In this document: positions 45,702-55,776 of the stretch, in pieces | How the letters are laid out: each line of letters starts with the position of its first letter | How positions within the stretch are numbered: the first letter of the stretch is position 1 | DNA from: Palsa-948 sp964481195 | GTDB taxonomy: Bacteria; Bacteroidota; Bacteroidia; Palsa-948 | Direction: 5' to 3' | DNA: 64,000 bases | Assembly: GCA_964481195.1 (NCBI GenBank) | Contig: CAYZTB010000007.1 | Location: 1-64,000 of the forward strand | Made by a program: the position numbers and the translations under genes | The notes under the pieces: model-generated | Databases searched by the model: none | What the model was told of the DNA's origin: nothing | The model's input: only the letters and a program-made list of their open reading frames with translations

Positions 45702-47399
45702 ATGATGCAGCTATTTAATAATTATTTTTTTCTGGATAATAATTCGAAAATTCATAGTCATTCGTTATGTCTACCAATTGTAATTTCCCTTTTACTCAAC
45801 TGCTTAAATTTAAACGCTCAATTAAAGTATGTTGTAGAAGATTTTGAAGGTTTTTCAGATGGAACTTCTGACCTGAAGGCAAACGGTGTTTTTACATACG
45901 GGAATATCAAAGCCAACATTGACTACCAAGCCGAAATTCAAAAAGCATATTCAGGAGAAAGATTCCTGCGGCTATACAAAGAAGGTAAAACGAATTTTGG
46001 CGGCTGGGGGAAAGGACTTACTGTAAATGTAGAACTAGACGCAGCTAAGGATTACCTTAACTTTTATGTGACTGCCGGACCTAATGCAAATGACAGCGAT
46101 ACAATTACAATAGAATTGCAGGAGGATGACAATGAAGATAATGTTTATACAAAAGAGCAGGATGACTCATGGACGTGCCTTCAGAAAATAACGGGCAAAA
46201 ACTCCTGGCAACTGATTTCCATTCCGTTAAATAAATTTAAGGATTCCAATAAAGGTGGAGATGGCGTATTTAATATTAATTATAAGCAAGGAAAATTATT
46301 AAGCATCATCATCACCTTCATGGGGGGTGAGCGTTTAAAAACAGGACAAAGCTGGTCATTTGATTTTATTTGTTTTTCAGAAGGTAAATTACCAACCGGT
46401 TTAGGATTATGGGATGCTCCTCCGCCCTCTAAGAATGATTTTTGCAACTTAGGTATCTGGTCAAAAGAAGGCAACACAGGAAATTTCATTGGCATTGCTT
46501 CCGGTTTTGAGAATGGTTTAAAATACGGTTCCGAAAAAAAATTAGGCGTTGTTCATTTCTTTCAACCATTTTCTCTTGAAGGAAGCAGCGACAAAAAACA
46601 TTATCCCTCTATGGAAAGAATTAATAAAGTGATTCAGGAAGGGTATGTACCCATGATTACTTTGGAAAACCATTTTGTAAGCGCAAACCCAGGCATAAAG
46701 CAACCCAACTTATATAGTATTACAGAAGGACATTTCGATTCTTTTTTTGCAGATTGGGCAAAGCAAATAAAAGAAGTAAACGGAATAGTTCTGTTAAGGA
46801 TACTGCATGAATTCAATGGAGACTGGTACCCCTGGTGCATTGTCAAAAACGATAAAAATCCGAAACTCTTAGTGAAAGCATTCCAACATATTCATGATAT
46901 TTTTAAAGCACAGAAGGTAACAAATGTAAAATTCATCTGGTGTCCAAACTCCATGTCGTTCCCCCAGGAGAAATGGAATTTTATAATGGACGCTTATCCG
47001 GGAAATGAGTATGTTGATTTTGTGGGTTTGGATATTTACAATGGTGCCGGAAATGGATTGCCTGTGTGGCGATCCTTCCGAAAAGAAGGCATAGAAAATT
47101 ATTTTATTTTAACTCAACGTCTTGCGAGCAAACCTTTATTTATTTGTGAAACCGCATCGAGAGAACGTAAAGAAAGCGAATCAAAATCCGCTCAGGATAA
47201 AGCAGAATGGATTAAGCAGATGAGCATGGCGCTTACTTCGGATATGTCAAAAATAAAACTCCTGACATGGTTCGATGAAAAAGAATCCTTTAAGATTAGC
47301 TCATCCACGGGTGCACAAGGCGCTTACTTAGATTATATTTTGAAGAATGATTATTTTAAATCCGGAACAAAATATATTTATCCATTGCTCGAACCATAA
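45702..47399 (+). CDS. GH26-like glycoside hydrolase with N-terminal carbohydrate-binding-like domain
   Basis: A 565-residue secreted enzyme: signal region (about 1-40), beta-sandwich (about 45-230, DFEGFSDGTSDLKANGVFTYG and SWSFDFICF), then a TIM barrel. Glu370 in LHEFNGDWYPW fits the GH26 acid/base and Glu483 in PLFICETASR the nucleophile. GH26 enzymes cut beta-mannan, mixed-linkage beta-glucan or beta-1,3-xylan. Within this operon it may trim or release the polymer made by the GT2 fusion. Its barrel is homologous to the middle domain of that fusion. Confidence 0.85.
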   Translation: MMQLFNNYFFLDNNSKIHSHSLCLPIVISLLLNCLNLNAQLKYVVEDFEGFSDGTSDLKANGVFTYGNIKANIDYQAEIQKAYSGERFLRLYKEGKTNFGGWGKGLTVNVELDAAKDYLNFYVTAGPNANDSDTITIELQEDDNEDNVYTKEQDDSWTCLQKITGKNSWQLISIPLNKFKDSNKGGDGVFNINYKQGKLLSIIITFMGGERLKTGQSWSFDFICFSEGKLPTGLGLWDAPPPSKNDFCNLGIWSKEGNTGNFIGIASGFENGLKYGSEKKLGVVHFFQPFSLEGSSDKKHYPSMERINKVIQEGYVPMITLENHFVSANPGIKQPNLYSITEGHFDSFFADWAKQIKEVNGIVLLRILHEFNGDWYPWCIVKNDKNPKLLVKAFQHIHDIFKAQKVTNVKFIWCPNSMSFPQEKWNFIMDAYPGNEYVDFVGLDIYNGAGNGLPVWRSFRKEGIENYFILTQRLASKPLFICETASRERKESESKSAQDKAEWIKQMSMALTSDMSKIKLLTWFDEKESFKISSSTGAQGAYLDYILKNDYFKSGTKYIYPLLEP

Positions 47400-47430
47400 G
47401 TGATCAATTCAATAAAAATATTTTACCACT

Positions 47431-48729
47431 ATGTATAAGATTTATATTTCACTATTTATCTTTCTCAGCTTTCCTTGCTATTCAGCATTTTTAAAAATGA
47501 AAGAAGAGGAACAAAAACCCCCTACCGGGTATGTGGTTATTAAAAAAATAAAAAACAATTATGAACTTTACAGAAACGGTGAGCCTTATTACATCAAAGG
47601 CGCAGGCGGTTACACTAATTATGAGCGGCTGAAGCAATGCGGAGGTAATTCTGTGAGACTTTGGAGTGCTGAAGGCGCCAAGGAATATTTAGACAAAGCC
47701 CAAGCACTTGGTTTAACGGTAACGCTAGGGCTTGATATGGCACATGAAAGACGTGGATTTAATTACAATGATAAAAAAGCAGTGCAGGAACAATTTGAAA
47801 AAACAAAAAAAGATATCCTTGCTTTTAAAGATCATCCCGCTTTGCTGATGTGGGGCGTGGGAAATGAACTGGACCAGTTTGCTAAAAATTATGATGTATG
47901 GAACGCAGTAAATGACATTGCAAAGTTTATTCATCAAGTAGATCCGAACCATCCCACCACAACGATGTTGGCCGGAGTTCCTGCACATCATATCAAAGAA
48001 ATTATTAAACGTTGCCCCGATATTGATGTGCTATCCATCAATGCTTTTAAATGGATTGCGCCTGTTAAAAACGAGATAACAAATGCCGGTTGGAAAGGAC
48101 CTTATTTAATAGGAGAATGGGGTGCCTCCGGTTATTGGGAATTAGATACAGTTCCGTGGGGCACATTCATTGAAGAAACCAGCACAGAAAAAGCGCAGCT
48201 GTGTGCGGAACGGTATGAAAAATTCATTCTTGCCAATACAGATCGTTGTATAGGTTCATATGTTTTTTATTGGGGATACAAACAGGCAAGAACGCACACG
48301 CTGCTCAGTTTATTTCTTGAAAGCGGGGAAGAAACAGGAGTGCTGGATGTGCTGCAAAAAGAATGGACAGGAAAAAATCCGGACAATACCGCTCCGATCA
48401 TAACGCCAATCGGAATAGATGATAAGCCCACCCATCTTGGAATTTATTTAAGTCCCGGTTCAAACCATAGCGCATACACGGATGCAAAAGATCCGGATAA
48501 CGATTCGCTCACATATAAATGGGAAATTTATTACGAGAGTAAAGAAAAAAAAGAAGGCGGTGATACAGAAACAAAGCCGGGCACAATTAATGATTTGATC
48601 ATTGATGGAAAAGGAAAACAACTTTCATTCAATGCTCCAGCAAAGGAAGGCGCATACCGATTATTTGTTTGTGTGTTTGATGGTCACAATCATGCGGCCA
48701 CTGCGAATGCTCCGTTCTATGTCAGGTAA
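47431..48729 (+). CDS. GH2/GH5-like TIM-barrel glycosidase with Ig-like domain
   Basis: A 432-residue secreted protein. Signal region (about 1-18), TIM barrel of the GH2 C-terminal type (about 35-310) with acid/base Glu146 in GVGNELDQ and nucleophile Glu229 in LIGEWGASGYW. A C-terminal Ig-like domain (about 330-432; DPDNDSLTYKWEI) follows. It parallels the C-terminal domains of the GT2 fusion in sequence and order. It is the last gene of the plus-strand operon; its stop touches the stop of the minus-strand fusion gene. Confidence 0.82.
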   Translation: MYKIYISLFIFLSFPCYSAFLKMKEEEQKPPTGYVVIKKIKNNYELYRNGEPYYIKGAGGYTNYERLKQCGGNSVRLWSAEGAKEYLDKAQALGLTVTLGLDMAHERRGFNYNDKKAVQEQFEKTKKDILAFKDHPALLMWGVGNELDQFAKNYDVWNAVNDIAKFIHQVDPNHPTTTMLAGVPAHHIKEIIKRCPDIDVLSINAFKWIAPVKNEITNAGWKGPYLIGEWGASGYWELDTVPWGTFIEETSTEKAQLCAERYEKFILANTDRCIGSYVFYWGYKQARTHTLLSLFLESGEETGVLDVLQKEWTGKNPDNTAPIITPIGIDDKPTHLGIYLSPGSNHSAYTDAKDPDNDSLTYKWEIYYESKEKKEGGDTETKPGTINDLIIDGKGKQLSFNAPAKEGAYRLFVCVFDGHNHAATANAPFYVR

Positions 48730-51700
48730 TTATTTTACTGATACAGGAATTGAAGCAGTTGTAACATTCCCCAATTCATCACTCACATATAAATAAAGCC
48801 GGTAGTCGGATTTGTTTACCGGTATTGTTACTATTACTGAACTGCCATCCACATTATTATATTCAATATTTTTAATACGTGCGAGATAATCATCTTTGTG
48901 CAAATGCCATTCGTAATTAAGGTTTTCTTTTTTAATTGAAGAAGAAGCAGAGAATGTATATTCTTTTCCAGGCAATAGTATTGCTGGCCCTAGTACAGAA
49001 AATTGTGGAAGAGATTCTGATTCTTGTTTTGTCCAGAGTTCTTTGAGTGCGTAATAACTTGGTTTTACTCTTCCTTTATAGTCTGTTAATCCAAACCAAG
49101 TGCTACTGCCTTCCATTCGGTCATGCCAGCAATAAGCAAACCCGCCAATATTGAATCCTTTGTAAGCAATTACATAATTACTCCATTGTTTTTTGTACCA
49201 TTCCGCTTTTTCGTTTTCACTGTCTTCTATTATCAATTCATTTAAGATCCTGTTATATTTTGAATTCCAATATCCTTTTGGTCCGAACTCAGAAATTAAA
49301 TACGGGCGAAGAGAATCGAACTGGTAAACTATATGATTCAGCTGACTAATTTGCTCCTTGTAATAGGAGTTGATGCCAATTACATCCACCGAAGGCACAC
49401 CATCGTGAAATGCAACAAGTTCACCCGGCAATTGATACTCTTCGTGTTCCATGCAGCTGAATACAGGATGATTGGGATCTAATTTATGTATGCGCTGGGC
49501 AAGCAGCTCTATCATTTTCACATACTGTTCTCTTACTTTGGTAAGATAAGGTTTTGAATAGTTGTGTTTCAATAATCCCCATGTTTCATTTCCCAATGAC
49601 CATGCTATAACTGAGGGGTAATTTTTATATTTTAATACATTTTCTTCCACATTCTTAATATATTCTTTCACTTTAATAGTGTCTCTATAATAATCAATTT
49701 CAGGATCGAACCAAAAACCAAATACCACCTTAAGTCCATATTCATTCGCAATGTTCAATATGTTTTTGTCATAGATACCGAAATCATACCTCCGGATAGT
49801 ATTCGCACCCATCTCTTTGATGTGTTTAAAATCCTTTTCAACTTGTCTGCGTGTAAGGGGCATATTGCCATCTCTCCAATCCTGTTCCGTATTATAGGAT
49901 ACACCGCGTATGTAATAGGGCTTTCCATTTACCAACAGTGAAAAATTTTCGGAATTGCCTTTCACGAAAACCGATTTGTATGATTTATTTTGGGATACAA
50001 TGTCGTTGAAATTATTTTTGATTAACGGCTTATTCGAAAAAGGCACTTTTTTAAAATCAGACTCTAATTCGGCAAGAATAGTTTTTCCATTAATAGAAAA
50101 ATCAGCAAAGTATACGGAAGAATCAGTAAGGGTAATTTTCTTTTGGTCATTATAAATTACCGCAGCCTTTATTTCATTATATTTTTTTTGAATGTCAGAA
50201 AAAGCATTTTTCATCCACAAAGATTGATTAACTCCTGTAGCAGTTCCAAGTTCAGTAATCACCACCGGCTTTTGAAAAATACCCATGCTGTTTCTGTAAG
50301 TCGAATACAATTCGGAAAAAGAATACCAGTCATGGTCATTTAAGTTCTCTCCATAATTTAGGCAGCTCACTCCAATCCAATCTACAAATTTTGTTCCTGG
50401 ATAAAAATTAATAGAAGAAGAGTTTTCTGGACACCATACCCATGTTAAATTGGAAACACCAAGTTCATTAAAGAATGTGTATAAATACTGCCATGCTTTT
50501 ATAAATTCTTTTGATGAATAGTTTTCTGAATATGATAAAGGTTTTTGATTGCTGTCAAATCCGGGAGAGAAGCTTATAAATACAGGCTCGCGATAACTGC
50601 GAAACTTTACAGCGTATTGTTTTAAGTAATCATCGTATTCTTTATTGCTTATTGCTTTGCACATTTTATTTTTTTCAGAATTACTTTTTAAATCTGGGCT
50701 CCATGCAATCATTGGAATTGCTCCGTGCCCAAGAATCATGTTCATTAATTTTCCTGAAGCACTATCATCTTTTGTGTCCCATTTATTTTTAATTGAAATT
50801 ATTTCGAAGTTATTGTTGATGGACTTTTCTATGTTCTCAATTTCTTTTAAATCAATTTCTTTTTCTGAAATTGCAATTCCAGAATAGAAACCTCCTAATT
50901 CTTTTTCTTTAGTGATTCCTAAATGATTTGTATCATTTTCAACATTACTATAACTTACGAAAAGCACTGCCATAGAAATGATAAGAGCAATCGGTCCGCT
51001 TCTTAGCATTCCATATAGAGCATGCGTTGTTTTTAATGAAACTGTTCTTACTGGCACGACAACAAGGTTTAGTGCTGGCATACTATTAATTATTTTTCTT
51101 GCGAATAATAAAAACTTCTGCTGGCTTACCAATACAATAACTCCAAGCATGGAAATATTAATTGCGGCATAAAATGCCATCGCTAAACTGTAAGGTGTCC
51201 AGTCAATGGATAAGCCATAAATAATTATTACCACACTTATCAAAATCACTAACATATTTGGAATACTGAGCTTCCAATAATTTTCATGTTCCTCTTCTTT
51301 TGGTGTAGGAATGTATGGGACTTGTATATTGAAAATTGCATAGATAAAACCCACTAAAAATATCCACCATGTAGCGGTGCGTAGTATCCCTCCCGCAAAA
51401 TGAAATCCCCTTTCTTGTTTTTCCAAAAGCCAGCGCTGTGAAAATAACCGTATAACGATTGACAATCCGCATAATGGTAAAAAATAAAATGCAAATTGTT
51501 GTAAATTAATTGCCCATGGGATTTGCGCTAAGCCAAGCGCAAGCATTGGAATTAGGATGTCAATAAATGTAATAATTCCGAATAAAAAGAATATCGGCAT
51601 TGAAAAATGTTGAATTTTTTGCCTCCAGGTAAATTTTTTAAACAATGATGGATACGTTCTGAACAATAATTCAAAACATCCTCGCGACCATTTCAACTGC

Positions 51701-52608
51701 TGTTTGTAATAAGCAGATAAAGTTGCAGGCGCAAGACCTCTCGTGAGAATTTCCGGAACATAAAGAGGTTTCCATCCTTTCGCCTGCAATTGCATGGCGG
51801 TGTGCATATCTTCGGCAAGTCCAGGCGCGTGCCCTCCTATGGAATCAAGCGCTTTTCTTCTAAAAGTACAATTTGCACCTATCGCTTGAGCTGTGCCGTA
51901 ACTGTTCATGCACATCATCATAGGTCCGTAAAAATGATATGATTGCTCGGCAGCACCGCGGGCAATAAAACTTTCAGATTGATTTTTGTATGCCTGCACG
52001 CATTGCACATATCCAACTTTTGTATCTTCAAAATAAGGAATTACACGATCTAAAAATTCAGGAATGGGTTCGTGGTCAGGATCAAGAATTACACATAGGT
52101 CGCCTGTTGCCTGCCGCAACGCGTTATTAATATTCCCCGCCTTGGCGTCTTTTTTTTCTATGCGCGTTACGTGGATTATTCCTATTTCTTCACACGCTTT
52201 TTTTAATACTGGATCATTTCTTTCATCGCATAAATAATTTATATGCGGATATTTTATTGCCGCCATTGCTTTTAGTGTGCGGATAATCATTTCGCGTGGT
52301 TCGCCAGGACAGGAAGTAGTCAATATATCAACCGTAAATTTTGTTTTTAATACAGGGACTGTAGGAACGCTCACGCTCCAGTAATGATACCATTCATGAA
52401 GCATTTTTAATAATTTGAAAAACAAAGCACAAGTGAGCAGCCAGTAAATTGGTCCGTAGCCGACATGTATGGGATCAATGAACCACAACACAAAAAATAT
52501 CATGCATACTAATCCGCAGCCAATTAAGATGCGTATCGTCCACACATCTATTTTCTTAGGAGAATTTACTTTAACAATTGGAAAAGAAGATTTGTAGCTG
52601 CCTGTCAT
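48730..52608 (-). CDS. GT2 polysaccharide synthase fused to GH26-like and GH2-like domains
   Basis: A 1292-residue membrane protein. Two N-terminal helices, then a processive GT2 domain (about 90-325) with DPDH at 176-179, AED at 265-267 and QQLKW at 303-307, the cellulose/glucan synthase pattern. Several helices follow (about 335-555). The extracytoplasmic part has a GH26-like barrel (about 565-850) keeping nucleophile Glu786 (ITELG) but lacking the HE(F/M)NG acid/base, which reads SFSPGFD. A GH2-like barrel (about 885-1190) has Glu1008 (NETW) and Glu1107 (SEFG). An Ig-like domain ends it. It should make and process a beta-linked polymer; sugar and linkage are unknown. Confidence 0.88.
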   Translation of the reverse strand: MTGSYKSSFPIVKVNSPKKIDVWTIRILIGCGLVCMIFFVLWFIDPIHVGYGPIYWLLTCALFFKLLKMLHEWYHYWSVSVPTVPVLKTKFTVDILTTSCPGEPREMIIRTLKAMAAIKYPHINYLCDERNDPVLKKACEEIGIIHVTRIEKKDAKAGNINNALRQATGDLCVILDPDHEPIPEFLDRVIPYFEDTKVGYVQCVQAYKNQSESFIARGAAEQSYHFYGPMMMCMNSYGTAQAIGANCTFRRKALDSIGGHAPGLAEDMHTAMQLQAKGWKPLYVPEILTRGLAPATLSAYYKQQLKWSRGCFELLFRTYPSLFKKFTWRQKIQHFSMPIFFLFGIITFIDILIPMLALGLAQIPWAINLQQFAFYFLPLCGLSIVIRLFSQRWLLEKQERGFHFAGGILRTATWWIFLVGFIYAIFNIQVPYIPTPKEEEHENYWKLSIPNMLVILISVVIIIYGLSIDWTPYSLAMAFYAAINISMLGVIVLVSQQKFLLFARKIINSMPALNLVVVPVRTVSLKTTHALYGMLRSGPIALIISMAVLFVSYSNVENDTNHLGITKEKELGGFYSGIAISEKEIDLKEIENIEKSINNNFEIISIKNKWDTKDDSASGKLMNMILGHGAIPMIAWSPDLKSNSEKNKMCKAISNKEYDDYLKQYAVKFRSYREPVFISFSPGFDSNQKPLSYSENYSSKEFIKAWQYLYTFFNELGVSNLTWVWCPENSSSINFYPGTKFVDWIGVSCLNYGENLNDHDWYSFSELYSTYRNSMGIFQKPVVITELGTATGVNQSLWMKNAFSDIQKKYNEIKAAVIYNDQKKITLTDSSVYFADFSINGKTILAELESDFKKVPFSNKPLIKNNFNDIVSQNKSYKSVFVKGNSENFSLLVNGKPYYIRGVSYNTEQDWRDGNMPLTRRQVEKDFKHIKEMGANTIRRYDFGIYDKNILNIANEYGLKVVFGFWFDPEIDYYRDTIKVKEYIKNVEENVLKYKNYPSVIAWSLGNETWGLLKHNYSKPYLTKVREQYVKMIELLAQRIHKLDPNHPVFSCMEHEEYQLPGELVAFHDGVPSVDVIGINSYYKEQISQLNHIVYQFDSLRPYLISEFGPKGYWNSKYNRILNELIIEDSENEKAEWYKKQWSNYVIAYKGFNIGGFAYCWHDRMEGSSTWFGLTDYKGRVKPSYYALKELWTKQESESLPQFSVLGPAILLPGKEYTFSASSSIKKENLNYEWHLHKDDYLARIKNIEYNNVDGSSVIVTIPVNKSDYRLYLYVSDELGNVTTASIPVSVK

Positions 52609-53082
52609 CTTTAGTTATTAGCAAAAATATTTTTACAACCAAAAATACAAAGCACTCTTTCTTAAGTCAACAACATTCGTTAAAGGGGAATAACTAATTG
52701 CTGAAAGCGGATATTTGCAGACTGATTTGTTACGAAATGGTAGATGAAAGGGTAAAAAGATGAAACGATTTTTCATTCGGAGCATGCCCCGATTCACTTC
52801 AGTACGTGAGCGTAAAAATTATATTCTGAGGAACTACTATTTTAAATCAGGAATAACATACTTGTTTATTTTGATAGGTCATTAATGGATGACAATCTGA
52901 TGACTTCTGACAAACAGCGCTTTTTGATAAGTAGAAAAATTGATTCAGAAGAAGTATCTAATGCTCGTACTGTTGTGTAAGTACAGGGGATGTTTCGAGA
53001 AAAACTTATCACGCCAATCAATAGTCTCCGTAAATTGATTTCAGTTCACGGTCAGTAAAATTAATGGTGCATGACCGGAAGC
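52609..53082. other. Intergenic stretch without a supported gene
   Basis: Only two very short plus-strand frames occur (31 codons at 52885-52980, 22 codons near 52990-53060), without recognisable features. The upstream part should hold the promoter of the minus-strand GT2 fusion. No copy of the shared direct-repeat element was found here. Confidence 0.5.
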
Positions 53083-53361
53083 TCAATGTTTGCCTGCACC
53101 TTCCATTTTTTTAAGCACATCATTCCAGTTACTCACCCTGGTCCACTTATGAGGGCGCAAAGCGGAAGCCGGATCAGTCCGCTTAGGATCTGGGTTTTCC
53201 GGCTCATCGATCCGAGTTGGATCAATTTTGCTGGGTTCGTTCACGCCTGGCCTTGTTTTAAGAGGATCAGAATCCCGATCTGGTTTTGCAGGCAAATGCT
53301 TTTCCGGATTGTAAGGTTGATTTTTATTATCACCATTATTTTTTTTTGGTTCAATTTCCAT
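53083..53361 (-). CDS. Proline/aspartate-rich hypothetical protein
   Basis: A 92-residue, low-complexity, polar protein with repeated xDPxK/R and PExP units and a short ordered-looking end (WTRVSNWNDVLKKMEGAG). No signal peptide or membrane helix. It follows the CotH gene by 21 bp, so the two are likely co-transcribed. Function is unknown; it may be intrinsically disordered. Confidence 0.5.
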   Translation of the reverse strand: MEIEPKKNNGDNKNQPYNPEKHLPAKPDRDSDPLKTRPGVNEPSKIDPTRIDEPENPDPKRTDPASALRPHKWTRVSNWNDVLKKMEGAGKH

Positions 53362-53382
53362 GTTTTTTAGTTTTATGTACGA

Positions 53383-55425
53383 TTATTGAATAATTATTTT
53401 TCCAGACTCCGTATGACCATTGTTGCTTAACTGGTAGAAATAAATCCCTTTTGGCTGTGAGGACAAATCAACAAGTAATGACTCATGGTTGATTGAGGAT
53501 ATAAATACCGTTTTTCCAAGCACATTGCAAAAGTTTATAGTTGAGGAGTTGCCAGTACCCGTAATCCATTTAATATTAAATATTCCAGTGCTTGGGTTTG
53601 GATAAATAACAATAGCTTTTTCATGATTATTTTCTTCTACCCCTATGATAGGACAATGACCCGTTATTGCCCAGTCCATCCAACCTGCACGGCTTGCGAT
53701 CCAAGTCTTTAGGTCTGTTACTTCAGTCTGATAATTTGCACCGGATTGATTTTGAGGATTAGGATTAATAAACGCTCCCAGGATCGGCCATTGAATAAAG
53801 TTTCGCTGCTGTGATTCACTTAGCGCAAAAGCGGAAGAATCAACATAGGCATACACACTCGCATCACTTAAAACTCCCTTGCGTAGTTCAGTCCATCTAC
53901 AATAAAGACTATTAACGAAACTACTGTCTTGCATAAACCGACTCCACCATATTGGTGTTGGATGTGTTGTGTCTGTTAGCTGATATTCCCATCCGGTTGG
54001 GTCAAATGAATTGCTGTAATTGCAATTATGCCAGGCAATATCATAATCCCACACTGGTCCTATATGCAGTTTGCCTCCTTTGCTGATATTGTTTTTATAT
54101 AGATACGTGCTGAGCCGGTAAGCATCAACATTTTTACTCAACTCATTAAGGATAAAAAAATCTATGAATGAAGGAACGGCAATATATTTCTGATATCCAA
54201 TCCATGGATTGGCAAAATAAGGAGCAGCCATAGCTGTTTCGAAGCTGTCTACAAATGCTTTTATATAATTTTTCTGCGGTGCTGTGATAGAGTCTGGTTT
54301 CGGATAAACGTACTGATAATAAAAATGAACGTTGTTAGTAGCATCTCCGGGCAGGAGGGAATACCATCCGGGCTCGTCTGTTCTGTCAATTTTAATGATG
54401 TATCCACCTGTAAGGGCAGTGCCAGAGTTTTCAAGCGGTGTGAGCTTTGCAATATCTATCCTGCTTGAATCGCGTTTGAGCTTTTCCATCAGGGAATACA
54501 CGCCCTGGTATTCATTGTTAATCACAACTTCTACTGTTTTGTTGCGTGCAGAATAATGCCCCATCTTTCTGGAAAAATCGTAGGTCATCGGCACTCTGAT
54601 AAGGCTTTTATCTTGATACATAGCTAAGAGAATCCAATCGCTTTCAGCAGGCATGCCAAGCAGCGAAACAGCCATATCATTACCGCCAGCATCACATGTT
54701 TCCACCTTATAAGGTTTTTTTTCAAATTTCTTAGAGCTGTTTCCCCGAAAGTTAATATTCGCTTTTCCGTTGTAATTATTCAAAGGATCAGTCAGATAGT
54801 TTCTTACTCCTGTGCCGTTATAAATTATCCCCATGCTTACCAGTGTTTGAAAATCACCAAGAGTTTGGCTGTTCGTATTGATCACAACTATTGGAAGATC
54901 GGAAGAAGAAAATGGTAAAGGTGGAACAGGTGTGTTGCTGAACTTAATGCTCCAGCTAATGAGGCTGCCCGCATTAACAAATGCGAGATAGTCTTTTACG
55001 ATTAGCGTCCACGTGCCGTTAGCTGCTTGTCCATTATTGAACCGCCCCAAAAAACCAATCGACCTGAAGTTCCCGGAAAAGGGAGCTGTTGCAAGTGTGA
55101 CAGATCCGCTGGTATTGTTAAAACAGGTGTTGGTATAATTTGCTCCGCTAGAACTGCTACCTTCTGCAAGTTGTACGACCATTCCTCCGGGCGATTGTAG
55201 ATATACCTGTAGTTCTTCAACAGCTGGATGAGTGATATCAATGCACACTTTTTCTATTCCAAGAGTTGTGTTGAGTTGTGACTGGCTTAATCCAGATACA
55301 GAAACAGAGAAGTATGTCTCTGTACCCGTATTTAATATTGCTCCTCCTGGTCCGTTAAATACCTGTGATCGGGCATGAAAAGAAAGTAAATAAAAGATAA
55401 TTATAGTAAATTTTTTTATATGCAT
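53383..55425 (-). CDS. CotH-kinase protein with P-domain and T9SS sorting signal
   Basis: A 680-residue secreted protein. Signal peptide (about 1-20, ending ARSQ), a P-domain-like beta-sandwich (about 25-165; ITHPAVEELQVYLQSPGG, NGTWTLIVKDY), a CotH domain (about 175-580; INFRGNSSKKFEKKPYKVE, WDYDIAWHN) and a T9SS C-terminal sorting domain (about 605-680; IYPNPSTGIFNIKW, KGIYFYQLSNNG). CotH proteins are atypical protein kinases in spores and some envelope systems. The P-domain and sorting signal place it on the cell surface. Substrate unknown. Confidence 0.88.
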   Translation of the reverse strand: MHIKKFTIIIFYLLSFHARSQVFNGPGGAILNTGTETYFSVSVSGLSQSQLNTTLGIEKVCIDITHPAVEELQVYLQSPGGMVVQLAEGSSSSGANYTNTCFNNTSGSVTLATAPFSGNFRSIGFLGRFNNGQAANGTWTLIVKDYLAFVNAGSLISWSIKFSNTPVPPLPFSSSDLPIVVINTNSQTLGDFQTLVSMGIIYNGTGVRNYLTDPLNNYNGKANINFRGNSSKKFEKKPYKVETCDAGGNDMAVSLLGMPAESDWILLAMYQDKSLIRVPMTYDFSRKMGHYSARNKTVEVVINNEYQGVYSLMEKLKRDSSRIDIAKLTPLENSGTALTGGYIIKIDRTDEPGWYSLLPGDATNNVHFYYQYVYPKPDSITAPQKNYIKAFVDSFETAMAAPYFANPWIGYQKYIAVPSFIDFFILNELSKNVDAYRLSTYLYKNNISKGGKLHIGPVWDYDIAWHNCNYSNSFDPTGWEYQLTDTTHPTPIWWSRFMQDSSFVNSLYCRWTELRKGVLSDASVYAYVDSSAFALSESQQRNFIQWPILGAFINPNPQNQSGANYQTEVTDLKTWIASRAGWMDWAITGHCPIIGVEENNHEKAIVIYPNPSTGIFNIKWITGTGNSSTINFCNVLGKTVFISSINHESLLVDLSSQPKGIYFYQLSNNGHTESGKIIIQ

Positions 55426-55776
55426 AGTGTCTTGGCGTGATTATAGATCTTGTTCACAGAGTAAAAGTATTTTAATATGACCCAGTATGTTCGATTTTTC
55501 GTTGAAACAGGCTAATAGATAGCCAACAAATGGTTTAGGTCTGTTGATAATACAATATCTATATGCTAATGTTTTAGTACATGAGGCATGTATTAAGTGA
55601 GATAACAGGGTTAAAACGAATTGCCAATAAATGTTAAATGCAACAACCCTGCAAGCATCGATACGTATCCTAAGTAAACAAGAAATCGATTGCGAGATGC
55701 GCAAAGCCTACAGCCTTGGTGAGTGAAAGTAGAATCAACGTTTTTTGTACGTCTAATTATTACTAAACTTTTTATT
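55426..55776. other. Intergenic stretch between divergent secreted-protein genes
   Basis: No protein-like frame is supported on either strand; this should contain the promoters of the CotH gene (minus) and the glycosidase gene (plus). No shared promoter element and no clear repeat was seen. Confidence 0.5.

Noticed and set aside
55441..55704. An 87-codon minus-strand frame upstream of the CotH gene
   Set aside because: No protein-like pattern and no family match; it lies in the expected promoter region.
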